Virus record (IMG/VR): IMGVR_UViG_3300035698_003125
Coordinates: 1-23,169 of that record
Origin: a virus
DNA length: 23,169 nt
Reading direction: 5' to 3' (one strand)
Every line of letters begins with the position of its first letter. The stretch's first letter is position 1. This document shows, one piece after another, positions 1 through 7,876 of the stretch. The notes under the pieces were generated by a model, which was not told the origin of the DNA, ran no database searches, and saw only the letters and a program-made list of their open reading frames with translations. Made by a program: the position numbers and the translations under genes.

Positions 1-96
1 GCAGACCCAGAAAGCGGTATGTCTAAGAACGTGCCGAACTACGGGCATATTCACCCAGATTTCGATGGAGTTAAGTTGAAGAAATACGAGCCATAG
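1..96 (+). CDS. 3' end of an unidentified gene (partial)
   Basis: An open frame runs from the window edge through 31 codons to a TAG at 94-96. The visible C-terminus is hydrophilic, ends KLKKYEP, and contains GHIHPDFDG. No family can be recognised from so short a tail. The next gene starts three bases downstream at a TTG, so the two are probably co-transcribed. Confidence 0.5.
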   Translation, partial: ADPESGMSKNVPNYGHIHPDFDGVKLKKYEP

Positions 97-98
97 GA

Positions 99-1112
99 TT
101 GTACGATAACCTACAACTACCGCAAGAGAACCATCCAGAACGGCTTGCGGTTATCAACGAGCTTGGAGATTATAAAGATAAAGTTATCTTGGATGTCGGG
201 TGCGGAGATAACAAAACCGTACCAGAAGCGATTGGTATAGATATTAGACCGATTACAGATGTTCATTGTTCTGGAGATTTTCTACCGTTTGATAACGATT
301 ATGCAGATTTTATTATCGCAAGGCATTGCTTAGAACATATGGTAGATCCCGTGAAGGCGTTGGATGAGTGGAGGCGTGTATTGAAGCCAGAAGGAAAGAT
401 GATCATATTGCTTCCAGATCATGACGCTTTGAACACCATGAGTCCGCAAATAAGTAACAGCCGTCATATGCATGTGTATACACGAGATAGTTTGAGAACT
501 CTTTTATATCATATGTTTGGATTGGTAGTAGAGAAGCAGGAAACAGTATTGAAGAGGTGGAGTTTTATGACTGTCGTTACAAAGCGAACTGGCAGGTTCG
601 CAGACTTGAAGCGATACAGAAAGATTCTCGTAACCGGACCAGAAAGATCTGGTACACGGATTGGGTCACGAGCAATAGAATACGATACTGGACATAGGTA
701 TATAGACGAGGTGGAGTTCAATAATGTTTCTATGGTAGCGTTAAAGCCGTTCTTGGAGTCGGATGATCGCTTGGTGATACATTGTCCAGTTATGTGTCGG
801 TATATTCACGAACTTAGCAACGATGATGTCATGATCGTACTGATGAGAAGGTCGATAGACGATATTCTTGCGTCTCAAGAGAGGCTTGGTGAAGGTTTTC
901 GTCAATGGGTTCCTCAGTTAAAAGCTCAATACGGAATAGAAAGCGACAACGTTCCGAAGGTAAAATACGACTTTTTCGATGAACACCAACGAGATGAGAT
1001 TGTCAATCTACTAGAACTAGAATACGAGAGCTTATCAACGCATCCTGTATGGATTCCGAAAAAAGAGAGGTCTAATTTTAAGTGGGACCAGACGAAACGT
1101 GGCGATTCCTAA
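99..1112 (+). CDS. Fusion of SAM methyltransferase (type 11) and sulfotransferase-like domain
   Basis: This is a 337-residue two-domain protein. Residues about 25-165 form a class I SAM-dependent methyltransferase: motif I is ILDVGCG (30-36), followed by an acidic GIDIR strand end (46-50), CLEHMVDP (78-84) and VLKPEGKMIILLP (94-106), the usual order in Methyltransf_11. Residues about 173-300 restart with KILVTGPERSGTR, which matches the P-loop-like 5'-phosphosulfate-binding loop of sulfotransferases. The later VLMRRSIDDILASQ resembles the 3'-phosphate-binding arginine/serine motif. Inference: a bifunctional enzyme that methylates and sulfates a sugar or other small acceptor. The start is TTG at 99; no ATG fits better. 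It overlaps the next gene by 14 bases. The sulfotransferase part is less certain than the methyltransferase, and the acceptor is unknown. Confidence 0.75.
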   Translation: MYDNLQLPQENHPERLAVINELGDYKDKVILDVGCGDNKTVPEAIGIDIRPITDVHCSGDFLPFDNDYADFIIARHCLEHMVDPVKALDEWRRVLKPEGKMIILLPDHDALNTMSPQISNSRHMHVYTRDSLRTLLYHMFGLVVEKQETVLKRWSFMTVVTKRTGRFADLKRYRKILVTGPERSGTRIGSRAIEYDTGHRYIDEVEFNNVSMVALKPFLESDDRLVIHCPVMCRYIHELSNDDVMIVLMRRSIDDILASQERLGEGFRQWVPQLKAQYGIESDNVPKVKYDFFDEHQRDEIVNLLELEYESLSTHPVWIPKKERSNFKWDQTKRGDS

Positions 1113-1770
1113 GCGTATATTTACAATCTGGATGAGTAAAGACGGAACGAAGCCGAGGTTGATCGAGGAGTGCATGGCTACACACGATATTCCTGGGTAC
1201 GAGCACCGCATAATCGGTTTGGAAGAAGTACAGAAGATTGATTCTCGGTATCTCAACGAATGCCTAAGTGTAGAGCATTGGAGTAAGGCTACCGATTTTC
1301 TAAGGATGCATTATATTCACAAGTATGGAGGTATCTATCTGGATGCTGACGTAAAAGTGTTGGGTGGATTCGACGATTTATTAAAGTACAAGGCGTTCGT
1401 TTGCTTAGAGTCTACGGGATTTATAGCAGCGTGTGTGATGGGTGGAGAAGCAGAAGTGCCGTTATTTAAGCAGTACTTGGAGGCGGTAGAGAGCAACTTC
1501 AGAGGAGATGGAACGATGGTGTTCGAGGTAGGACCGAGGCTGATGACCGATTACTTCTACTGGAACGCCAAGCCAGCCAGTGGAGTGAAGATATTACCGC
1601 AGGAGTTCTTTTGTCCGTATGATAACGTTACGAACAGTATCAAGATAACGGAGGATACAAGAGCGTTTCATTACTTTACGAAATCGTGGAGAGGAGAAGA
1701 TGCGAAAAAGGAATACGACTCCCAAAGTTCTGTAGATAAAATTAAAAAGATAGCAGAAAGCATACCATGA
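1099..1770 (+). CDS. DXD glycosyltransferase (GT32 / Gly_transf_sug type)
   Basis: A 223-residue protein opening with IPKRIFTIWMS, the IPK-I-H/T-W strand typical of the glycosyltransferase sugar-binding (DXD) family. The diagnostic block is ATDFLRMHYIHKYGGIYLDADV (split here as residues 64-72 and 73-85), with the metal-binding D82-x-D84. Members transfer a sugar from a nucleotide sugar with a divalent cation bound by DXD. The start is GTG at 1099, inside the previous gene's end. The stop overlaps the following ATG by ATGA, so translation of this gene and the downstream methyltransferase is probably coupled. The context of two methyltransferases and a sulfotransferase-like domain suggests assembly or decoration of a glycan, on the virion or on the host surface. 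The target is not visible from sequence. Confidence 0.85.
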   Translation: MAIPKRIFTIWMSKDGTKPRLIEECMATHDIPGYEHRIIGLEEVQKIDSRYLNECLSVEHWSKATDFLRMHYIHKYGGIYLDADVKVLGGFDDLLKYKAFVCLESTGFIAACVMGGEAEVPLFKQYLEAVESNFRGDGTMVFEVGPRLMTDYFYWNAKPASGVKILPQEFFCPYDNVTNSIKITEDTRAFHYFTKSWRGEDAKKEYDSQSSVDKIKKIAESIP

Positions 1771-2417
1771 ACAGAAACTTCCTCGAAGACCTCATAGAAT
1801 ATACAAAGCGAGATCCGTTCTTGGTGCAGGAACGATGTAAGACGGCTCGTATAGAATTGGCTTGGATGTGGGAGAAGTATAAGAAAGATCCGGTCAAGTA
1901 CTACAGAACTTCCGACCTGTATATCTCTGACCTGACTAACTATCAGATGGAGTTACAGAAGAAAGGCTTTCATAACTGGTTCCGTGCGATGGTAGAGCAA
2001 CACGGCTGGAAAAGTATGCTGGATTTCGGAGGAGGAATCGGAGAGACTTCTATTATCGCTTGCCAAATGGGACTAGACGTTACGTATGTGGATGTTAAAG
2101 GTAGTCAAACCGCTAAATACGCTAAGTGGAGGTTCAAGAAGTACGGCGTAGAGCCTACGATTAAAGACGAAACGTACAATATAGATCGAGATTTCGACGT
2201 AATAGAAGCGATGGACGTGTTCGAGCACCTGGAAAAGTCTCAGCCGTTGATCGAGGAGTTCTCTAAAAGGTGTAAGCACTTGTTCGTCAACCCAGAAGCG
2301 GTTGAGAATACTTTCAACCCGATGTACCCACAGCATATTAGCAAGTATAAACTAGAGCCGTATTTCGAGAAGGAGCTACACGATTTGTGGAAGAGCAAGA
2401 AAGTTGCTACAATATAG
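1767..2417 (+). CDS. Class I SAM-dependent methyltransferase
   Basis: A 216-residue protein with a helical N-terminal extension (1-80) and a methyltransferase core. Motif I is MLDFGGGIGE (84-93), the ribose-binding acidic residue is in TYVDV (106-110), and motif IV-like VIEAMDVFEHL occupies 145-155. The DVFEHL pattern is common in phage and O-antigen-linked small-molecule methyltransferases. Its ATG overlaps the glycosyltransferase stop (ATGA), which places it in the same translational unit. It probably modifies the product of that enzyme; DNA methylation is less likely because no DPPY/NPPY or PC catalytic motif is present. Specificity cannot be assigned. Confidence 0.8.
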   Translation: MNRNFLEDLIEYTKRDPFLVQERCKTARIELAWMWEKYKKDPVKYYRTSDLYISDLTNYQMELQKKGFHNWFRAMVEQHGWKSMLDFGGGIGETSIIACQMGLDVTYVDVKGSQTAKYAKWRFKKYGVEPTIKDETYNIDRDFDVIEAMDVFEHLEKSQPLIEEFSKRCKHLFVNPEAVENTFNPMYPQHISKYKLEPYFEKELHDLWKSKKVATI

Positions 2418-2436
2418 TAGATAACTTTTTATCTAC
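2417..2436. promoter_or_regulatory. Perfect 8-bp inverted repeat between stop and next start
   Basis: GTAGATAA (2417-2424), loop CTTT, TTATCTAC (2429-2436). The first base is the last base of the upstream stop codon, and the next ATG is at 2442. There is no T-tract after it, so it is not an intrinsic terminator. It occupies the place where a ribosome binding site would be. It could be an operator or a translation-modulating hairpin; no protein can be linked to it. Confidence 0.4.
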
Positions 2437-2441
2437 ATCTC

Positions 2442-2708
2442 ATGGTAAAGTTTAAGAAAGAATCTAAGGAAGAGTCCAAGAAGGAATCTGAGAAAGAATT
2501 CAAGAAGGATGGAATGATGAGAGCAATTACTATCCACGAGTACGGGGTTTTTGATGAGGATGGAAATGTAAAGTTTCGATTTGTTGTTTACGATCCAGAC
2601 GAAAGAGAAGATGTAAATATCTTTTTTGACCAGGAGGTTAATATCAAGGAAGATCTTATACCTGTATTAGAAGACCTAAAATCTGCAAAAATAGTTCGTG
2701 TCCGATAG
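2442..2708 (+). CDS. Small charged hypothetical protein
   Basis: An 88-residue protein. The first 23 residues are a low-complexity Lys/Glu/Ser stretch (a repeated KKES/KEES pattern). The rest (24-88) looks like a small alpha/beta fold with regular strands (AITIHEYGVF, VKFRFVVYDPD) and a final amphipathic helix. I do not recognise the family. There is no Shine-Dalgarno; an inverted repeat lies directly upstream. The 3' end overlaps the GTG of the next gene by 11 bases, so it belongs to the same transcript as the virion protein that follows. A second ATG at codon 25 (2514) could be an internal start that would drop the charged tail. Confidence 0.55.
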   Translation: MVKFKKESKEESKKESEKEFKKDGMMRAITIHEYGVFDEDGNVKFRFVVYDPDEREDVNIFFDQEVNIKEDLIPVLEDLKSAKIVRVR

Positions 2709-4122
2709 TCTTGAAAGATTAAAGAAAAAACTAGACACCATTATCGGAGATGAAGACAAGGAAAAATTAGAAGAAATCCTCAAAGAGCTAAAGAATTCTC
2801 CGCTAAGCAAGGAACATATCGAAGTTATCCGTGAGTACGAAGAGAAACTCATGGTAAGTGGTACTGACGTGAAGGTGTTATTACTAGAGATGGTCAAGTT
2901 GTTGAAGGTATTGAAGCTAGAAGTTCCAGAAGAGATGAACGTGTGGGTGAAGAATCCTTCTAAGATGCCGAAAGATGTGACGGTATCGAACCTCAAAGAT
3001 ATCAAGTTTCCAAAAATTCCAGAGACGAAATTTCCAAAAGAGATCGCTACTAAAGAACCGAAATGGCTTGCCAAGTATATCGAGCCAGTGATGGACTCTA
3101 TCGGAAAAGGATTTAAAGAGCTAAGCGATAAGATTCTTCGGGTAAGTATCGTAAATACAAGCCAGCCCAATAAGGCTATTGCGGTACGAATGGTAGACAA
3201 GAAAGGCGAGAAGTATGTAAATCCTAGTGATGGTATTGGTGCTGTATTCGGGCAATATGGCAAAGGAGTACCGTTTAAAAGTGCAGACGGAGTTGCTAAT
3301 GAGGCATTAATAGATCAGAATGGAAGAATATTAACTGGGCCGATGTTCGCAAGATGGGGAAATGAAATTGAAGATACTGATGATGTCAGAATAGACGCAT
3401 CAACCAATGCTCTCCAAACAATGGAATATCCTCATCACGAGATACATAGCGGAAGCCATTATTATCTAGAAGGATATGCCACTCTTGCAGATGCTGCAGT
3501 ATTAAGAGTCAATTTAATCACTCCAGATACGGCTAAGTGGTCGCATTTTACATGGAATATTTCGTCGAGTGGGATTCTAACGACTGCGTTTTATGAAGGT
3601 GCATCTGGAGGTATGGCAAATGGAACCAGACCTGTAATTCACGCTAACAATAGGAACGTCAATTGTTTTACTGGCTCTCATACTGCTGGAAATGACCAGG
3701 CGACAGTAATGACCGACTCTAACGCCTCGTTTACAGTTGACGATTTAATCGGGTTACAGATATTTAATGAGACAGACAGTTCTAGTGGAATTATTACAGA
3801 TAATACTGAAACTACCGTGACGGTTGTAGCATTGGCTGGCGGAACAGGTAACGATTGGGATACTAACGATAGGTATGAAATAAACAATAGTCAAACAGTA
3901 ATTAATAGAGGTGTCGCCGCCGCCACAATAAATGGGACACTAGTATCGTCAGCAAGTTGGGGTGCTGGAGATAAGTTTTCGGCAAGCGGTGGGGGCAATA
4001 GTCGAGAAGGAGAGATAATTTTACAGCAAAATACTACTTATTTAAGAACGTTCACTAGCAGTGCTGCCGATAATATTGTTCAGTTTAGAGCAAGCTGGTA
4101 TGAACACACTGATCGGAATTAA
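2698..4122 (+). CDS. Putative virion decoration / head-fibre or tail protein
   Basis: A 474-residue protein with a GTG start overlapping the previous gene. Residues 1-75 are Lys/Glu/Leu-rich, probably coiled coil. Residues 80-150 hold a Pro/Lys linker with repeated KFPK/PKIPETKFPKE motifs. From about 155 the protein becomes beta-rich, Gly/Ser/Thr/Asn-rich and Cys-poor, typical of exposed phage fibre or decoration proteins. It includes NPSDGIGAVFGQYGK and HEIHSGSHYYLEGYATLADAAVL, and it ends with strands of a beta-sandwich-like C-terminal domain. The function is inferred from composition and its place just upstream of the head genes; no catalytic motif is seen. It could equally be an accessory tail protein. 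Confidence 0.5.
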   Translation: MSDSLERLKKKLDTIIGDEDKEKLEEILKELKNSPLSKEHIEVIREYEEKLMVSGTDVKVLLLEMVKLLKVLKLEVPEEMNVWVKNPSKMPKDVTVSNLKDIKFPKIPETKFPKEIATKEPKWLAKYIEPVMDSIGKGFKELSDKILRVSIVNTSQPNKAIAVRMVDKKGEKYVNPSDGIGAVFGQYGKGVPFKSADGVANEALIDQNGRILTGPMFARWGNEIEDTDDVRIDASTNALQTMEYPHHEIHSGSHYYLEGYATLADAAVLRVNLITPDTAKWSHFTWNISSSGILTTAFYEGASGGMANGTRPVIHANNRNVNCFTGSHTAGNDQATVMTDSNASFTVDDLIGLQIFNETDSSSGIITDNTETTVTVVALAGGTGNDWDTNDRYEINNSQTVINRGVAAATINGTLVSSASWGAGDKFSASGGGNSREGEIILQQNTTYLRTFTSSAADNIVQFRASWYEHTDRN

Positions 4123-4124
4123 TA

Positions 4125-4331
4125 ATGATAGACTTTAGATGCAGGAAATGTAATCGTTTACTGGGAAAAGAGCATAGTTATCGTGGAGAGTTCGAGATTA
4201 GATGTCCGAACTGCAAGACGTATAACATCCTTTCGGTTAGCGAAGTTGGTAAAAAGAAGGTTGACACCTTCCGACCAAGTGTGTATGATACTAGATACGA
4301 AAGAGAAGAAAGTATCTCTCGAAAAAATTAA
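4125..4331 (+). CDS. Com-like zinc-ribbon regulator
   Basis: A 68-residue protein starting FRCRKCNRLLGKE and continuing FEIRCPNCKTYN. This is the CxxC...CxxC zinc ribbon of the phage Mu Com family, whose founder is an RNA-binding protein that activates translation of the mom DNA-modification gene. The N-terminal half carries all four cysteines; the C-terminal 30 residues are basic and unstructured. It starts two bases after the previous stop and is followed directly by a strong terminator. No mom-like gene is visible here. Com-like proteins are also found next to head genes in many phages where their role is unknown, so an RNA- or DNA-binding regulator is as far as the evidence goes. Confidence 0.75.
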   Translation: MIDFRCRKCNRLLGKEHSYRGEFEIRCPNCKTYNILSVSEVGKKKVDTFRPSVYDTRYEREESISRKN

Positions 4332-4370
4332 GAAGGCCCATTAGAGGCTAAAGGTATGAGGCGCAGAAGT

Positions 4371-4429
4371 GCCCGATTTGCTTATGTTGTAACGACATAG
4401 GTAGGTCGGGCATTTTTTTGTTTTTTTTG
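4371..4429 (+). terminator. Strong intrinsic terminator
   Basis: The strand folds into an uninterrupted 19-bp stem (4371-4389 with 4393-4411, several G-U pairs) closed by a three-base TAA loop. The base of the stem is GCCCGA/TCGGGC. It is followed by a T-tract, ATTTTTTTG and eight more T (4412-4428). It ends the transcript of the modification cassette, fibre-like protein and Com-like gene, and separates them from the head operon. Confidence 0.9.
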
Positions 4430-4453
4430 TCCAATTAAGCTAAAAGGAAGAAT

Positions 4454-5281
4454 ATGGAAGGTAAATGGTGGAATAAAGATGAAGTTGAGTACCTGAAAGA
4501 TAATTACCATCGTATAGGAGTAAATTGTGCAAAATGTTTAGATAGAGGTAAACATGCTTGTATGATTAAGGCATATAAACTCGGACTAAAGAAGAACCCG
4601 AAGTTTTTCAGGAGAAGTAAACCGTGGACAAAAGAAGAGATCAAATATCTAAAAGATAACTACTTTGATCTTGGGCCGAGTTGTGCTGATGGGATTAATA
4701 GAAATCGAAGAGGTACTAAAATTAAAGCATCAAGGCTTGGATTGAAGATGAATCCAATGCTTGTAAGAAATCAGAAAGCTGGACAAATAAGAAAGTATCA
4801 TCTACCAATCAAAAACAAAATTATGGTTCAATGTGATTGGTGTAAACAAGAATATGAAACAATATTGTTTAGAATTAATAGACATAAAGGAAAACGAACT
4901 CGATTTTGTTCAAACAAATGTAAATATGCATCAAAGAAAGGAATGGATATGAGTCATCTTTTGAAAAAAATAAAGTTTCGAGATACCTCAATAGAGAAAG
5001 TGCTTTACGGAATATTGAATTCTCTTGGAGTGAAATATTATAAACAGAAAATGATTGGCCCGTTTCGACCAGATGTTGTTATTCCAAGTCATAAACAGAC
5101 ATTTGAAGCATTTGGTGACTATTGGCATAGTAGGCCAGAGAACATGGAAAGAGACAAAAGACGAAGGAAATACCTTGAAGAAAAAGGATGGAAAGAAATA
5201 CATTTTTGGGGTAGCAATCTTCGTAAATATCCAGAATTGTGTAAAAAAGTAATTTCTGATCAATTAAACAATAATGATTAA
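4454..5281 (+). CDS. Vsr-like (EDxHD-type) homing endonuclease with tandem SANT/GcrA-like repeats
   Basis: A 275-residue protein. Residues 5-49 and 58-101 are two copies of a helical DNA-binding repeat, W-(N/T)K-(D/E)E-(V/I)-YLKDNY...KA-LGLK-NP. Residues 127-156 are a CxxC...CxxxC zinc finger. Residues 176-260 are a Vsr/very-short-patch-repair-type nuclease fold: SIEK (E181), FRPDVVIP (D207), FEAFGDYWH (E218, D222, H225) and MERD (D234). These residues fit the EDxHD homing endonuclease group. It is a free-standing mobile gene placed between the terminator and the protease gene, and its stop overlaps the protease start. AAGGAAG at 4444-4450 precedes the ATG. Confidence 0.85.
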   Translation: MEGKWWNKDEVEYLKDNYHRIGVNCAKCLDRGKHACMIKAYKLGLKKNPKFFRRSKPWTKEEIKYLKDNYFDLGPSCADGINRNRRGTKIKASRLGLKMNPMLVRNQKAGQIRKYHLPIKNKIMVQCDWCKQEYETILFRINRHKGKRTRFCSNKCKYASKKGMDMSHLLKKIKFRDTSIEKVLYGILNSLGVKYYKQKMIGPFRPDVVIPSHKQTFEAFGDYWHSRPENMERDKRRRKYLEEKGWKEIHFWGSNLRKYPELCKKVISDQLNNND

Positions 5282-6638
5282 TAAAATGCAGAAAAGCATC
5301 AAGAAGTCTGTCAAGGTTGAGAGTACAGACAAATTTCACCGACTTCCAAACCCTAGATTCTCAGGAGAATGCAACGAGTTAAGAACTCTTACATTGAACG
5401 CAGATAAAGGGATCAAAGGGTTATTGTGCCTTGATAACAACAAAATCAAGACATATTTATTTGATGTAGATAAGTGGTCTTTAGAGGAGTCGAAGGAATG
5501 GGTTAGAACCCACGCAAAAGATAACGAGTTGGAATCGGTAAAAGGAAACGTGGAAATTAAAGAAGGTGAAATGCTTGTTGTAGCGTCTGAAGAGGTAGAA
5601 GATAGAGAAGGAGAAGTATTGAGTATAGACGGATGGGACACGAAGGCATATAAAGAAAATCCCGTATTGTTATGGCAACATAATAGATCAGGAGACGGAG
5701 TACCTATTGGAAAGGCTGAGAACTTGAGAGTAGAAAAAATAGCAGGTAGGCAAAAGTTGGTATTCGAGCCAATATTTCAGGAAGTTACACAGTTTGCAAG
5801 AGACTTGAAGGAGCTTGTTAAGCAGGGGTTTTTGAACACGGTTTCTGTTGGGTTCTTGCCGATTGAGAGAGAAGGAAATAAATATGTAAAACAAGAGTTG
5901 TTAGAAATTAGCTTGGTATCTGTGCCTGCGTTATCGTCAGCACAGTTTCTTATTCGGTCTAAAGGTATTGGAATGACTGAATCTAGAGCGTTGAAGTTCG
6001 TAGAAGAGAAAACAACCGTACCATTTCGAGCGTATGCACCTGCACCTGAGTCTAAGAGTTGGAGTACGAGTGCTGCGGTTGCGAGAGCAAAGAAATTGGT
6101 AGGAGGTCCTGATACAGAGAATATGAGTTGGAACGAGTATAAGGAAATGTTTACCTGGTACGATATATCGAAGAAAGATAGCTTCGGAGCGTATAAACTA
6201 GCACACCACGATGTAGAAGGAGAGAAGTTGATAACCGTTTGGAAAGGAGTTTCTGCTGCTATGGGTGCGTTATTGGGTGCAAGAGGTGGAGTAAACATTC
6301 CAGAAGAGGAAAAGAAGAAGGTATATAACCATCTTGCAGAACATTACAAGCAATTCGACAAGCCGATCCCAGAGTATAGATTGGTAGAAACACAGGAGTT
6401 AAAGGAACTGTTCGATCTTGAGGCGGACGCTTCAAAAGAGTCAGCAGTCAAAGAGGATAGAGCGATGCGAAGAGCGATACAGAAGGAAATTAACGAAATT
6501 AAAAAGGCTCGGAAGCTGGATAAGAAGGAGCCTACTATTACAGAGAGTGAACTCGTCAAAGCCCTGCTCGATAGAGTCGGCGAGAATATTACCGAGACAT
6601 TGGAAGACGTCAAATCTCAGAGGAAAGGAGGAAAGTAA
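5274..6638 (+). CDS. HK97-type prohead protease with C-terminal scaffold-like extension
   Basis: A 454-residue protein. After an N-terminal domain (about 30-85, with the amphipathic WSLEESKEWVRTH helix), residues 95-230 are a Caudovirus prohead protease (U35/S78). Candidate catalytic groups are H136 in LLWQHN, S191 in NTVSVGF, and a glutamate in ELLEISLVSVPAL (208-220). Residues about 250-365 form a further phage domain ending in GARGGVNIPEEEKKKVYNHL and AEHYKQFDKP. The last 80 residues are a charged coiled coil that could act as scaffold. The family cleaves the capsid delta domain and itself during prohead maturation, and the gene sits directly before the major capsid gene as usual. The start is ATG 5274, overlapping the endonuclease stop; ATG 5286 is an alternative. 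Confidence 0.9.
   Translation: MINKMQKSIKKSVKVESTDKFHRLPNPRFSGECNELRTLTLNADKGIKGLLCLDNNKIKTYLFDVDKWSLEESKEWVRTHAKDNELESVKGNVEIKEGEMLVVASEEVEDREGEVLSIDGWDTKAYKENPVLLWQHNRSGDGVPIGKAENLRVEKIAGRQKLVFEPIFQEVTQFARDLKELVKQGFLNTVSVGFLPIEREGNKYVKQELLEISLVSVPALSSAQFLIRSKGIGMTESRALKFVEEKTTVPFRAYAPAPESKSWSTSAAVARAKKLVGGPDTENMSWNEYKEMFTWYDISKKDSFGAYKLAHHDVEGEKLITVWKGVSAAMGALLGARGGVNIPEEEKKKVYNHLAEHYKQFDKPIPEYRLVETQELKELFDLEADASKESAVKEDRAMRRAIQKEINEIKKARKLDKKEPTITESELVKALLDRVGENITETLEDVKSQRKGGK
6621..6631 (+). promoter_or_regulatory. Strong Shine-Dalgarno of the major capsid gene
   Basis: AGGAAAGGAGG lies nine bases before the capsid ATG at 6641, inside the end of the protease gene. It is the best ribosome binding site in the window, as expected for the most abundant virion protein. 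Confidence 0.8.
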
Positions 6639-6640
6639 AC

Positions 6641-7864
6641 ATGGAAGTTGACAAAAAAGAATTAGAAAAACTGGTTAGTAAGATGATGGAGGAACAAGAG
6701 GAAAAGAGTGAGGAAAAAGAGAATAAAGCCGAAGTTAAATCCCCGAAAGTCGAGACTTCACCTATTGAATTGGACGAGGCTGCCAAAAAGGTTGCCGGTA
6801 TTCTTGCAAAAGAAGTTCAAGCTAAGTTTGGAGGAGATAAAAAGGATTCTGATTATCTCAGAGAAAAACTTTACAACAAGGACGAAGGACTGAAAGGAAT
6901 TGAGTATCCTACGGAAGAAGAGCTCGCAAACCTGTCTGATGAAGAGACAATTGTTCTTTACTTCAAATCTCTTTTGAACAGAGATCCTCGTGATGCTATG
7001 GTACAGAAGGTATTGTCAGAAGGTGTTGCAGCAGATGGTGGAAACCTCGTGCCTACACCGCTTCATGACGAAATTTACAGGATGTTGCCTGATTTGGTAG
7101 TTATGAGAAAGCTGGCTGATACCGTGCCTATGACGGCGCAGACGTTAGCATTGCCTACACAGACTACTGAACCTGTTGCTTATTGGGTTGCTGAAAATGC
7201 AACTAAGAATACGACTTCTGCAGAGTTTGGTCAGGTTACGCTTACTTGCAACAAGTTGGTTGCACGTATCCCGATTACAGACGAGCTTGTTGCTGATGCG
7301 AATGTTGATATTGTGAATTACATTATCAAGAGGTTTGCAGAGGCTATTGCTACTGCAGAGGATAGAGCGTTCTTCGACGGTACTGGCGTAGGTCAGCCAC
7401 GAGGAATCGATATTGAAGCGATCACAACTAGAAATACTGGAGCTACGTTTGACTTTGATGATGTTATTGCAGTTATGGACGATGTTCGACAGAGTATCCG
7501 CAGTTCGAAAAATGCGGCCTTCGTTGGTCATAGTTCGGTTATTAGGCGATTGCGACAAGTCAAGGATTCAAATGGACAGTACATCTGGGGATCAGGATTG
7601 CGAAGAAGCGATGGAGAAACACTAGAGTTTGCCGATACAATCTATGGAAAGAGAGTCTATTCACAAGATGACCTACCTACCACAGAGCTGTATTTCGGTG
7701 ATTGGAGTTACTACATCATTGGAGATCGACAGCAGATTACAGTATCTACGTCTAAAGAAGCAGCTGACGCATGGGAGAAGGACCAAACTGAAATTAAGGC
7801 GGTTTCACGCTTAGATGGAAGAGCAGTTCTACTTGGTGCGTTTGCGAAGCTGATTAACGTATAG
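6641..7864 (+). CDS. HK97-fold major capsid protein
   Basis: A 407-residue protein of the Phage_capsid (HK97 gp5) family. Residues 1-110 are highly charged and helical, consistent with a delta (scaffolding) domain removed by the protease encoded upstream. The capsid fold follows: EGVAADGGNLVPTPLHDEIY (residues about 127-146), LPTQTTEPVAYWVAENAT, LVARIPITDELVADA, AEDRAFFDGTGVGQPRGI, and the late ADTIYGKRVYSQDDLPTTELYFGDWSYYIIGDRQQ. A strong ribosome binding site precedes the ATG. Protease cleavage around residues 110-125 is inferred, not seen. There is no frameshift or insertion in the gene. Confidence 0.95.
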   Translation: MEVDKKELEKLVSKMMEEQEEKSEEKENKAEVKSPKVETSPIELDEAAKKVAGILAKEVQAKFGGDKKDSDYLREKLYNKDEGLKGIEYPTEEELANLSDEETIVLYFKSLLNRDPRDAMVQKVLSEGVAADGGNLVPTPLHDEIYRMLPDLVVMRKLADTVPMTAQTLALPTQTTEPVAYWVAENATKNTTSAEFGQVTLTCNKLVARIPITDELVADANVDIVNYIIKRFAEAIATAEDRAFFDGTGVGQPRGIDIEAITTRNTGATFDFDDVIAVMDDVRQSIRSSKNAAFVGHSSVIRRLRQVKDSNGQYIWGSGLRRSDGETLEFADTIYGKRVYSQDDLPTTELYFGDWSYYIIGDRQQITVSTSKEAADAWEKDQTEIKAVSRLDGRAVLLGAFAKLINV

Positions 7865-7876
7865 TCTTCTGAGGAT

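Noticed and set aside
2676-3263. Long minus-strand open frame opposite the fibre-like gene
   Set aside because: Its translation is Ser/Phe/Ile-rich low-complexity sequence typical of the antisense of Lys/Glu-rich codons; the + strand frame has a clear gene and all neighbours are +.
5777-6298. Minus-strand 173-codon frame opposite the prohead protease
   Set aside because: It is a shadow of a strongly supported protease gene, with no ribosome binding site and no recognisable domain.
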